Numbered from the stretch's first letter, positions 1 through 6,119 are shown. The stretch is 6,119 bases of DNA from an uncultured Oscillospiraceae bacterium (GCA_900546895.1 UREO01000189.1:1-6119), one strand, 5' to 3'. Notes: a model not told the origin generated them from the letters alone. Numbers and translations are program-made.

Positions 1-1
1 T

Positions 2-688
2 CTTCTGGAAGGGGAAGAAAAGGAAAAATCCGTGCCGGTGAAGGAGTTATATATCGATATCGGCGCAAAGGACCGGGAAGAAGCGGAGCAGTATGTCACC
101 CCCGGGGATCCGGTCACCTTTGACTCCGTTTTCGATACGTCCCACGGCATGATCAAGAGCCGCGCACTCGACGACCGGGCCGGGTGCGCCATGATGATCC
201 GTATGATTCAGAGCGAGCTGAAATATGATTTGTATTTTGTGTTTGCCGTACAGGAGGAAACCGGTCTGACGGGTTCCCGGACGGCGGCCTTTGCGGTGGA
301 GCCGCAGGCGGCGATCGTTCTGGAAAGCACCACGGCGGCGGATGTGGCCGGGGTGGATAAAGAAAATCGGGTCTGCTGCGTCGGCGGCGGCGCGGTGATT
401 TCCTTCATGGACAAGCGTACGATTTACGATAAGGAATACTATCAAATGGCGTTTCAGGTGGCAAAAAAGGCCGGAGCGGGCTGTCAGCCGAAACGGGCTG
501 TCGCGGGCGGAAACGACGCCGGAGCTATCCACGTTTCCCGCAGCGGGGTAAGAACCATTGCGGTTTCCCTCCCATGCAGGTACCTGCACTCCGCGGTGAG
601 CCTGATATCACAGGAGGATTTCATTTCCGCGCAGAAGCTTGTTTGTGAGCTTGCGGACAGGATTGCGGGCGAGGAACAAGATGATTAA
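2..688 (+). CDS. M42 family metallopeptidase (aminopeptidase), 5' end outside window
   Basis: Cytosolic metal-dependent aminopeptidase of peptidase family M42 (glutamyl aminopeptidase / PepA / TET type), which trims N-terminal residues from peptides. The reading frame is open back to base 2, so a GTG at 32 is internal and roughly 110-120 N-terminal residues, including the first metal-binding His, are missing. Numbering from that GTG, the visible core is LYIDIGAKD (6-14), the bridging-metal Asp in ALDDRAG (45-51), the catalytic Glu pair in QEETG (74-78), AIVLE with Glu98 where many members have an Asp ligand, GGNDAGAIH (159-167) and the last His ligand in CRYLHS (182-187). The C-terminus looks complete. 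The stop overlaps the start of the next gene by 8 bases, so translation is probably coupled. Family assignment is firm; substrate preference is not determinable here. Confidence 0.93.
   Translation, partial: LLEGEEKEKSVPVKELYIDIGAKDREEAEQYVTPGDPVTFDSVFDTSHGMIKSRALDDRAGCAMMIRMIQSELKYDLYFVFAVQEETGLTGSRTAAFAVEPQAAIVLESTTAADVAGVDKENRVCCVGGGAVISFMDKRTIYDKEYYQMAFQVAKKAGAGCQPKRAVAGGNDAGAIHVSRSGVRTIAVSLPCRYLHSAVSLISQEDFISAQKLVCELADRIAGEEQDD
671..674 (+). promoter_or_regulatory. Shine-Dalgarno for the GNAT gene
   Basis: GAGG lies 6 bases before the ATG at 681, inside the end of the M42 gene. It decides the start: an in-frame upstream codon at 639 would add 14 residues lying wholly within the peptidase gene and has no comparably placed site. 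Confidence 0.65.
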
Positions 689-1412
689 AAAAGTAGAATA
701 TGAAGAGGCTCTTTCCCCGTTCGGCTCTACGGCGTTCGGGTGTCAGATTCTTTCCACCGCACAGGCTTACGGCCTGAACGAGCCGTTCGCCCAGTTCTGG
801 GTGCAGGAGGAAACCGGTACGCTGCTGTGCAAGCTGGACGATACGGTGATTCTGGACGCCGGGGAAGCGGATTTTGCGGAGCTGGCCGATTTTATCCGTA
901 TGACGGGCGCGGAACGCTTGCTCTGCGCCTCCGCGGCGGGGAAAATCGGGTTCCCGGTTACAAAGCGCGGGCAGATCATGATGTACGACAATGCTTCGCC
1001 CGTACAGCCGCGGTTCCTGTTTGAAACGAACCCCAGCCTGCGCGACATTCACGCGCTCCTTTCGGCCTGCGCTTCGGAAAGCTTTACGCCGCCGGAGTTT
1101 GAGCCGTTCTATATGGATATGTCCCACCGCATCCGTCACGATACCGCCGTGACGGCGGGAATCCGTCAGGGGGACAGGCTGGTTTCCTGCGCGGTTTGTT
1201 CCACTCGGACGGAGCAGACGGCTGTACTGTCTGCGGTCTGTGTAGACCCGGAACACCGAAGAAGAGGGCTGGGTCATGACACCCTTTCGGCGCTGATTTC
1301 CCAGCTGCCGGGCAGAAAAATTTTCATCCTGCGCGCTCAGGATGAAAACGAGGATTTCTACCGCTCCTACGGCTTTTCCGGATGCGGGGAATTTTCAGAA
1401 ATGAAGATTTAA
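681..1412 (+). CDS. GNAT family N-acetyltransferase
   Basis: A 243-residue protein whose C-terminal half is a GNAT acetyltransferase fold, using acetyl-CoA to acetylate an unknown amine. The evidence is the motif A pyrophosphate-binding loop, VCVDPEHRRRGLGHD (186-200), which satisfies R-x-x-G-x-G at R193, G196 and G198, preceded by a beta strand of the type AVLSAVCV, and a motif B-like NEDFYRSYGF (223-232) near the end. The N-terminal half (1-125) has no motif I recognise; it may be a degenerate second GNAT lobe, as in other two-lobed family members, but this is inference. The start at 681 is chosen for its GAGG site and the 8-base overlap (ATGATTAA) with the M42 stop, which implies translational coupling. 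The substrate cannot be told. A role linked to the neighbouring peptidase or amino-acid metabolism is only suggested by position. Confidence 0.85.
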   Translation: MIKKVEYEEALSPFGSTAFGCQILSTAQAYGLNEPFAQFWVQEETGTLLCKLDDTVILDAGEADFAELADFIRMTGAERLLCASAAGKIGFPVTKRGQIMMYDNASPVQPRFLFETNPSLRDIHALLSACASESFTPPEFEPFYMDMSHRIRHDTAVTAGIRQGDRLVSCAVCSTRTEQTAVLSAVCVDPEHRRRGLGHDTLSALISQLPGRKIFILRAQDENEDFYRSYGFSGCGEFSEMKI

Positions 1413-1425
1413 GGAAGATACAGCA

Positions 1426-1608
1426 ATGAAAGAAAAAAGATTCAGGACCATTTATTCGCAGGGGACCGTGGATGTACAGAGGATTCTTGTGGACACGGAA
1501 ACCGGCGTTCATTATCTGCAGACATCGTGGGGCTATGCGGGCGGACTGACTCCGCTTCTGGACCGAGACGGCAAACCCGTGGTCCGTTTTGTCAATGATG
1601 AGGAATAG
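1426..1608 (+). CDS. Small DUF6440-like protein
   Basis: A 60-residue protein that resembles the DUF6440 family of small Firmicutes proteins: a basic N-terminus, a strand with ILVDTETGVHYL (20-31), then GYAGGLTPLLDRDGKPVV (36-53), the typical conserved end. It has no signal peptide, no membrane segment and no cysteines. The function of the family is unknown to me. The ribosome binding site AAGGA (1411-1415) overlaps the stop codon of the GNAT gene, and the next gene starts 13 bases after this stop, so it sits inside the operon. Identification rests on recalled family pattern, not on a search. Confidence 0.78.
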   Translation: MKEKRFRTIYSQGTVDVQRILVDTETGVHYLQTSWGYAGGLTPLLDRDGKPVVRFVNDEE

Positions 1609-1621
1609 TTGAGGAATAAAC

Positions 1622-2893
1622 ATGCTTTACCCATATTTTACAATTAATAAAAAGATAAAGGACGCCGCGGAAAAGGCGTCGAAAATGATTGCGCCGGCTT
1701 TAGAAAAAATCGACCAAACTACCGATTACAACCAGCAAAAAATGCTGGCGGCGTTTAATCAGGCGGGAGTCAGCGAAAGCCATTTCGCGGCGTCCACGGG
1801 CTACGGCTACGGCGACCGCGGGCGCGACGCACTGGACGCGGTTTATGCCGCGGCGCTCGGCGCTCAGGACGCGCTTGTGCGCTATCATTTTGTCAGCGGT
1901 ACCCACGCGCTGACGGTGGCGCTGTTCGGAGTGCTTCGCCCGGGCGACGTTATGCTCAGCGTAACGGGGATTCCCTACGATACCCTGCGCGGCGTCATCG
2001 GAATTACCGGCGACGGCAACGGCTCTTTGAAGGAGTTCGGAATCCGGTACGAACAGCTGGAACTGAAAGCGGACGGAACGCCCGATTATGAAGAGATCGG
2101 GCGGCGGGTCAATCCGGGAATCAGGATGGTCTATGTCCAGCGTTCGCGCGGGTACAGCCTGAGGCCTTCCCTTTTTGTGGAGGATATTGAAAAAATAGCG
2201 AAGATCGTAAAAGCCGAGGCGCCGGACTGCATCGTGATGGTGGATAACTGCTACGGCGAGTTTGTCCAGACAACGGAACCGGTCAGCCGCGGGGGGGACC
2301 TGATGGCCGGTTCGCTGATAAAAAATCCGGGCGGCGGCGTCGCGCCTACCGGGGGGTATATCGCCGGGCGAAAAGACTTGGTGGAAAGCTGTTCCTACCG
2401 CCTGACCACGCCGGGAACCGGCCGCGAAATCGGCGCGACTCTCGGCAACAACCGGGAACTGTTCATGGGCGCTTTCCACGCGCCGCATGTCACCGGCGAA
2501 GCGCTGAAAACCGCCTCGTTTACCGCGGCGCTGTTCAGCCTTTTCGGATACGATGTCACCCCGAAGTATGACGAGCCGCGCGCCGATATCATTCAGGCCG
2601 TGCTGCTGCGCGGGGAAGAGGCGCTGATCGCCTTTTGCAAAGGGGTGCAGAAGGGTGCTCCCGTGGATTCCTTTGTGACCCCTGAGCCTTGGGATATGCC
2701 CGGCTACGACTGCAAGGTAATCATGGCCGCGGGCGCGTTCACGCTCGGCGCTTCCATTGAGCTTTCCGCGGACGCGCCCCTGCGCGAGCCTTACGCCGCG
2801 TGGATGCAGGGCGGGCTGAACTACCACAGTGGCCGCCTCGGCGCAATGCTGGCCGCCCAGTCCATGCTGGAGCAGGGACTTCTGGGCAGATAA
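1622..2893 (+). CDS. PLP-dependent methionine gamma-lyase family protein (PF06838, 'aluminum resistance protein')
   Basis: A complete 423-residue fold-type I pyridoxal-phosphate enzyme of the PF06838 family, close to the family's usual length of a little over 400. Members are annotated as methionine gamma-lyase (methionine to methanethiol, 2-oxobutyrate and ammonia) or, from an old phenotype, aluminum resistance protein; for most members the actual substrate is unproven. Visible landmarks are TGYGYGDRGRD (59-69), the cofactor phosphate-contact region FVSGTHA (90-96), the PLP-pyridine Asp208 in MVDNCYGEF, and the probable Schiff-base Lys234 in SLIKNPGGGVAPTGGYIAG. GAGG at 1611-1614 lies 7 bases before the ATG. 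It is the last gene of the four-gene run; the tRNA promoter begins just after its stop. A role in sulfur amino-acid turnover downstream of peptide hydrolysis is a plausible inference. Confidence 0.93.
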   Translation: MLYPYFTINKKIKDAAEKASKMIAPALEKIDQTTDYNQQKMLAAFNQAGVSESHFAASTGYGYGDRGRDALDAVYAAALGAQDALVRYHFVSGTHALTVALFGVLRPGDVMLSVTGIPYDTLRGVIGITGDGNGSLKEFGIRYEQLELKADGTPDYEEIGRRVNPGIRMVYVQRSRGYSLRPSLFVEDIEKIAKIVKAEAPDCIVMVDNCYGEFVQTTEPVSRGGDLMAGSLIKNPGGGVAPTGGYIAGRKDLVESCSYRLTTPGTGREIGATLGNNRELFMGAFHAPHVTGEALKTASFTAALFSLFGYDVTPKYDEPRADIIQAVLLRGEEALIAFCKGVQKGAPVDSFVTPEPWDMPGYDCKVIMAAGAFTLGASIELSADAPLREPYAAWMQGGLNYHSGRLGAMLAAQSMLEQGLLGR

Positions 2894-2898
2894 AGGGC

Positions 2899-2927
2899 TT
2901 GCAAAAAAGCTGTCATTACGGTATAAT
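2899..2927 (+). promoter_or_regulatory. Promoter of the tRNA-Leu gene
   Basis: TTGCAA (2899-2904, consensus TTGACA) and a perfect TATAAT (2922-2927) are separated by 17 bases, the optimal spacing for a housekeeping sigma-70/SigA promoter. Transcription would start around 2933-2936, a few bases before the mature tRNA 5' end at 2939. The -35 box begins 6 bases after the lyase stop codon, so the tRNA gene has its own promoter although it follows the operon closely. Confidence 0.8.
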
Positions 2928-2938
2928 AGCTTTCGCAC

Positions 2939-3024
<86 letters not shown>

Positions 3025-3033
3025 AACGCACAT

Positions 3034-3080
3034 AACCCGAACATTCACTTTATCGGTGAAGCGTTCGGGTTTGTGTTTTT
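3034..3080 (+). terminator. Rho-independent terminator after tRNA-Leu
   Basis: A 9-bp outer stem, AACCCGAAC (3034-3042) with GTTCGGGTT (3063-3071), is extended by an inner 5-bp stem, TTCAC (3044-3048) with GTGAA (3056-3060), separated by a small internal bulge. It is followed by TGTGTTTTT, a U-rich run. It begins 10 bases after the CCA end and would end the tRNA transcript. Confidence 0.88.
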
Positions 3081-3160
3081 ATTGAAGTGAAAAATAACCT
3101 TTGCAGAACATCCAAGTACTGTAATGGCTATTTTCGCATTATATTGGTAGATTTTCTGGT

Positions 3161-3189
3161 TTACTTTTCTTCCCTATTTGTGCTATCCT
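3161..3189 (+). promoter_or_regulatory. Candidate promoter of the restriction-modification gene
   Basis: TTACTT (3161-3166) and TATCCT (3184-3189) are 17 bases apart, and the -10 box is preceded by TG plus one base (3181-3183), an extended -10 element. An 11-base interrupted palindrome, CCTT-ATA-AAGG (3187-3197), overlaps the end of the -10 and the likely start site, where a repressor or the enzyme itself could bind; that is speculation. The 141-base stretch from 3081 to 3221 is AT-rich, and I see no gene in it. Confidence 0.4.
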
Positions 3190-3221
3190 TATAAAGGTTT
3201 AAGAATACGGAGGACGAAACT

Positions 3222-5552
3222 ATGGACAAGTTTATTTTGGAGCGGGACGGGCAACTTGACTTTTACAATCGAGTGTTGCCGCGTGTCAATCCCGCGCTTA
3301 ACATAGAGGATATATTGGCCGATAACAGCGACGGTGTTCTAAACGGCAACTTGCTTGAATTTAAGCTTAATGTAACTGACTTGAATGCGGTCTTATTTCA
3401 ATGCGTCAAGTATCTTTCAGCTATGCGTATCAAGGGTAAGCCGATACCCGCTAACATTCTGATAATCGACTTGAACGCCGCTATGCTATGGGTCTATCAT
3501 AGCGTGGACTATTTGGCGGCGGTTGAAAAACCGTACAGTGGTGGCGCGTCAAAGGACAATAGCGGCTTTATCGGTTCGGCGGTTGTGGAAGTACTTCATT
3601 ATGAAACAAATTCCACGGACACAATACGTCTTGTCGCCCTGCTCAAAGAAAACAACTTTACCAAAACCCACATTGACGAAAACTGTATTGTGGGCTGGGC
3701 TGAACACTTTTACCGCCGCATGCCGACAGCGCGTAAAGAGGATTTTTTAGGTGACGATACGGGCAAGCATAAGAAAATCGGAGAAATTAGAAAGCCGGTT
3801 GTTTTCTCCGATTACCTTATCCCCTACACGGGCAAGACAAACGTAAAGTTTAACTATCTTATGGATAAGTTAAACGATTTTTTATTAAAGAAAAACCTCG
3901 GCGCGTTCTATACGCCGCCCGAATATGTGAAGAAAGCCCTTAAATTAGTCCGGCAAGCGATTGCCCGCGTTCCAACCGGGAATGATTACATTATTCTTGA
4001 CCGCTGTGCAGGAACGGGAAACCTTGAAAGCCATATGACCGACGATGAATTAGCTCATACTATCGTTTCTACGGTCGAATATTACGAATACAAAGTATTA
4101 CAAGAATTGCTTGGCTCTCGTGTCCGTGAGATTATCCCGCCGATTGAAACCGCCGATACGTTCAACGCGGGATTGGTAACAGGCGCGGACGCGTTGAGCA
4201 AGGAATATATAGAAAATCCCATAATCAAGCAATACATTGATAACCCACAAATTACGGTTATCTTGTTTGAAAACCCGCCATATGCAGAAACAACGTCAGC
4301 GGAACACCAACGGCGCGGAGCAGGGGCTAAATCCTCGGCAACTTGGAAAACAAGCCATGTTGTTACGGAAATGAAAGCGGACATAAAAGGCAAGGTTAAA
4401 GGTTCGCCATCTAACGATATGGGGAACGCCTTTATTTGGAGCGGATTCAAGTACTATCTGCGTCAACCGACGGACAGTTATATTGTGTTTTCGCCTGTCA
4501 AGTATTGGAAGGCGCAACACCTTATTAAAAAACAGTTTGTAGCCGGTTATGCGTTCAATCGCCGCCACTTCCACACGAATCAAGACGCGTGTATTATGTG
4601 CGCCCTTTGGGCTAACGTGGACGACGTAACAACGGACATATTAACGCTAACAGGCTATGATATTATCGGCGGCAAGTTAGAGCAATACCCCGATCAACTG
4701 CCAGTTAAGCGTATAAAGACGATGTTTAGTTCCGTATACTACGATAAACGTAATTTTTTAGATACGGACAAAGCCGACGGAATATTGACAGAGGGCGACG
4801 GATTAGAGGCTCGAAATGGGCAAAAACGCCGTGTTACGCCGCTTTATAATGAAAATATACTCTGTTATATGGTTGCAGATAGTTCGGGCTTTGATAATCC
4901 GGACTTGCACAGTAGTATATTGGTGGGCGCGCGATATAACGGTAACGGTTTTTTTGTGCGAAAAGAAAACTACCTCGAAAAATTGCCCATGTTCTGTGCA
5001 AGCCGATATATTACATATAATCGGTCTTGGACGGAACGTGCCCGCATTATGAAAAGCGCGGATGGCGCGGCGGCTTTTGCCCATAATGTCGCAAACGGCA
5101 AGTTAAAGCCCTTTTTGCTAAAATGCCTAATGTTTACCTGCCTTGAAATGCAAAACCATATGAGGACGTTTGTAGGCTCGGACGGGCGGTTTTATCGGAA
5201 TGAATTGTGCTTTGACGCGACAAACGGTGAAACCTTAGCCACGCGGGACATAAAGGACTTGACGTCGAACGCCGTCGAAAGGGCTTTAATGACACAATGG
5301 AATACCGTTTTGAAATACGCGAAACTTGCTAAACCGAACGAGCGCGGGAACGGCTATAACCTTGCCTTGACATATGGAGTATATCAAATTTATGCCGAAT
5401 TGGATACCTCGTACAGAGACGAAACGACGGATAAAACTGTCTATGACAACGTGGAGTTACACACGGCGTTAAATGGGCTGAAAGAGCTTATAAAAGCTTA
5501 TTACAACGCAGAAATTGTGCCGACGTTGTTTAAATATGAATTTTTGAAATAA
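3222..5552 (+). CDS. Putative single-chain restriction-modification enzyme (type IIG-like; PD-(D/E)XK nuclease + Eco57I/TaqI-type N6-adenine methyltransferase)
   Basis: A 776-residue protein with at least three regions. Residues 1 to about 110 carry a PD-(D/E)XK nuclease signature: Asp37 in NSDGVLNG, Glu46-Phe-Lys48 in NLLEFKLN, and Gln60/Tyr64 in QCVKY, the QxxxY element typical of RecB-like nucleases. Residues about 225-430 are an adenine-N6 methyltransferase core in gamma-type order: motif X GAFYTPPEYV (227-236), SAM-binding motif I LDRCAGTGNLE (259-269), an acidic residue after motif I in TVEYYEYKV, Asp323 in TGADAL, and catalytic motif IV ENPPY (350-354). Residues about 480-776 lack known motifs and are the likely target-recognition part. 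Type IIG enzymes fuse cutting, modification and recognition in this order and are usually somewhat longer. GGAGG (3209-3213) lies 8 bases before the ATG. It stands alone, with no separate specificity or methylase gene in the window. The methylase part is firm, the nuclease part probable, the recognition site unknown. Confidence 0.82.
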   Translation: MDKFILERDGQLDFYNRVLPRVNPALNIEDILADNSDGVLNGNLLEFKLNVTDLNAVLFQCVKYLSAMRIKGKPIPANILIIDLNAAMLWVYHSVDYLAAVEKPYSGGASKDNSGFIGSAVVEVLHYETNSTDTIRLVALLKENNFTKTHIDENCIVGWAEHFYRRMPTARKEDFLGDDTGKHKKIGEIRKPVVFSDYLIPYTGKTNVKFNYLMDKLNDFLLKKNLGAFYTPPEYVKKALKLVRQAIARVPTGNDYIILDRCAGTGNLESHMTDDELAHTIVSTVEYYEYKVLQELLGSRVREIIPPIETADTFNAGLVTGADALSKEYIENPIIKQYIDNPQITVILFENPPYAETTSAEHQRRGAGAKSSATWKTSHVVTEMKADIKGKVKGSPSNDMGNAFIWSGFKYYLRQPTDSYIVFSPVKYWKAQHLIKKQFVAGYAFNRRHFHTNQDACIMCALWANVDDVTTDILTLTGYDIIGGKLEQYPDQLPVKRIKTMFSSVYYDKRNFLDTDKADGILTEGDGLEARNGQKRRVTPLYNENILCYMVADSSGFDNPDLHSSILVGARYNGNGFFVRKENYLEKLPMFCASRYITYNRSWTERARIMKSADGAAAFAHNVANGKLKPFLLKCLMFTCLEMQNHMRTFVGSDGRFYRNELCFDATNGETLATRDIKDLTSNAVERALMTQWNTVLKYAKLAKPNERGNGYNLALTYGVYQIYAELDTSYRDETTDKTVYDNVELHTALNGLKELIKAYYNAEIVPTLFKYEFLK

Positions 5553-5610
5553 TGCTTTGTGTAGATTGCAACCGCCGGAAAAGCGATATTTAGTTCGTAG
5601 TATCGAAAAC

Positions 5611-5650
5611 AAAGAGAGGGATAGCCTTTTACGGTTATCCCTCATTCTTT
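5611..5650. terminator. Bidirectional terminator hairpin between convergent genes
   Basis: GAGGGATAGCC (5616-5626) pairs with GGTTATCCCTC (5633-5643) over 11 bp with one G-T wobble and a 6-base loop. AAAGA (5611-5615) can extend it with TCTTT (5646-5650) across a 2-base bulge. It lies 63 bases after the methyltransferase stop and 21 bases beyond the stop of the minus-strand small gene. Read on the minus strand the stem is followed by TCTTTGTTTTC, a fair U-rich tail; on the plus strand the tail ATTCTTTGTTCT is weaker. It probably serves both sides. Confidence 0.75.
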
Positions 5651-5664
5651 GTTCTGTGGACATC

Positions 5665-5835
5665 TTAACTTTGCTTTTCCGCTGCTTTTTTCTTTTGCTG
5701 CTCTTGCCACGCCTTGAATTCTGCTTGCCCCTGTTCACTTTCAAAAAATTCCACAATGGCAGGATAGAGCGTTGCAGCAAGGGCTTCTAATTCGTGCTTA
5801 GGGATTGGTGTTCCCTGTTTTTTGATTTTTGCCAT
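5665..5835 (-). CDS. Small hypothetical protein downstream of and overlapping rep
   Basis: A 56-residue ORF starting MAKIKKQGTPIPKHELEAL and ending in a charged helix, FKAWQEQQKKKAAEKQS. It has basic ends around an acidic-hydrophobic middle (YPAIVEFFESEQ, 24-35), no cysteine and no membrane segment. I do not recognise a family. Support for it being real: AGGGGG (5849-5844) stands 8 bases before the ATG, it overlaps the 3' end of the rep-like gene by 38 bases in the +1 frame as in translationally coupled pairs, and it ends just before the terminator hairpin. A small helical accessory protein of the replicon (copy control, or Rep partner) is a guess from position only. Confidence 0.7.
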   Translation of the reverse strand: MAKIKKQGTPIPKHELEALAATLYPAIVEFFESEQGQAEFKAWQEQQKKKAAEKQS

Positions 5836-6119
5836 TGGGAATACCCCCTATTGGTTTGGATTTTTTACAATCATCTGTATCAAAAGGTAAGTTACCGGTA
5901 TCTTCAATTTCCGTCCATCCCTCTAACACTTTTTGGCGCGGTGCAAAATATTCCTTTGTGGTCATTTCGTCATACTGGTTTATGCTTGTGAAATGAACAA
6001 CACTTTTTATCCTGCGTATAAAGGCATTCCAAACCGCAGGAGTGTCCAAACGCACATTTGCATACTGGTATTCCAACGGAATATTGCTGATGATGTACGC
6101 CTTTGTATAGCACGCCACG
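5798..6119 (-). CDS. Replication protein, C-terminal part (probable CRESS-like Rep with SF3 helicase), 5' end outside window
   Basis: About 106 C-terminal residues of a minus-strand gene that continues beyond base 6119; a GTG at 6118 is in frame but is not a credible start. Counting from it, KAYIISNIPLEYQY (6-19) matches the strand-plus-Ser-Asn pattern of motif C in superfamily 3 helicases, and VWNAFIRRIKSV (29-40) follows with two arginines (35-36) that could supply the arginine finger. This arrangement is typical of the helicase domain at the end of rolling-circle Reps of CRESS-DNA viruses and of related bacterial plasmids, where an HUH nicking endonuclease occupies the N-terminus (not in this window). 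The tail after residue 68 is polar and low in motifs. It overlaps the small gene by 38 bases. Assignment rests on motif resemblance; another SF3-type plasmid Rep or primase-helicase is possible. Confidence 0.6.
   Translation of the reverse strand, partial: VACYTKAYIISNIPLEYQYANVRLDTPAVWNAFIRRIKSVVHFTSINQYDEMTTKEYFAPRQKVLEGWTEIEDTGNLPFDTDDCKKSKPIGGIPNGKNQKTGNTNP
5844..5849 (-). promoter_or_regulatory. Shine-Dalgarno of the 56-residue small gene
   Basis: On the minus strand AGGGGG precedes ATG (5835) by 8 bases. It is located inside the coding end of the upstream rep-like gene, so ribosomes finishing that gene are well placed to reinitiate. It is the main evidence fixing the start of the small gene. 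Confidence 0.6.

Noticed and set aside
47..589. A 180-codon minus-strand frame opposite the M42 peptidase
   Set aside because: Shadow of a well-supported peptidase gene with all expected motifs on the plus strand.
639..680. A longer N-terminus for the GNAT protein starting at 639
   Set aside because: The added 14 residues lie inside the peptidase gene and lack a good ribosome binding site; ATG 681 has GAGG and the typical overlapping stop.
1700..2938. A 412-codon open frame on the minus strand opposite the PLP lyase
   Set aside because: It mirrors a GC-rich gene with clear PLP-enzyme motifs; its translation is rich in Arg, His and Ala with no recognisable domain.
3096..3199. TAACCTTT and AAAGGTTT as a distant inverted repeat flanking the upstream region of the restriction-modification gene
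   Set aside because: Only 7-8 bases, about 90 bases apart in AT-rich DNA; not distinguishable from chance.
5469..5780. A 103-codon minus-strand frame spanning the hairpin and the end of the methyltransferase gene
   Set aside because: It overlaps two better-supported genes, has no ribosome binding site that stands out, and covers the terminator.
5557..5790. A 77-codon plus-strand frame after the methyltransferase
   Set aside because: It runs through the terminator hairpin, lies opposite the small minus-strand gene, and its Leu/Phe/Cys-rich translation looks like the antisense of a Lys/Glu-rich gene.

Overview
The window looks like a chromosomal segment of an anaerobic Firmicute (class Clostridia, perhaps Oscillospiraceae-like). 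This is inferred from the gene families present (an M42 peptidase, a DUF6440-type small protein, a PF06838 'methionine gamma-lyase/aluminum resistance' enzyme), the strong GAGG/GGAGG ribosome binding sites, and a tRNA gene with an encoded CCA end. The genus cannot be read from the sequence.

The window has two halves of different character. Bases 1 to about 2900 are GC-rich and hold four tightly packed plus-strand genes: the C-terminal two thirds of an M42 metallopeptidase, a GNAT-type acetyltransferase overlapping it by 8 bases, a 60-residue DUF6440-like protein, and a complete PLP-dependent lyase of the PF06838 family. Gaps are -8, 13 and 13 bases, so one operon for peptide and amino-acid handling is likely. 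A tRNA-Leu(UAG) gene follows, with its own good sigma-70-type promoter overlapping the end of the lyase gene region and an intrinsic terminator just downstream.

Past the tRNA, from about 3081 on, the DNA becomes visibly richer in A and T and the gene content changes to accessory type. A 776-residue plus-strand protein combines an N-terminal PD-(D/E)XK nuclease signature (with a RecB-like QxxxY motif) and an Eco57I/TaqI-like adenine methyltransferase core with motifs X, I and IV (NPPY). It reads as a compact single-chain type IIG restriction-modification enzyme. Facing it on the minus strand are a 56-residue small ORF and, overlapping it upstream, the C-terminal end of a replication protein carrying what looks like the motif C of a superfamily 3 helicase, as in CRESS-type Reps. 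A long hairpin between the converging genes can serve as a terminator for both directions.

The simplest reading is a housekeeping operon and tRNA-Leu at the left, with an integrated plasmid-like element next to the tRNA at the right. This element would carry a restriction-modification cargo gene and its own rep module. No integrase and no attachment-site repeat are visible in the window, so integration at the tRNA is an inference.
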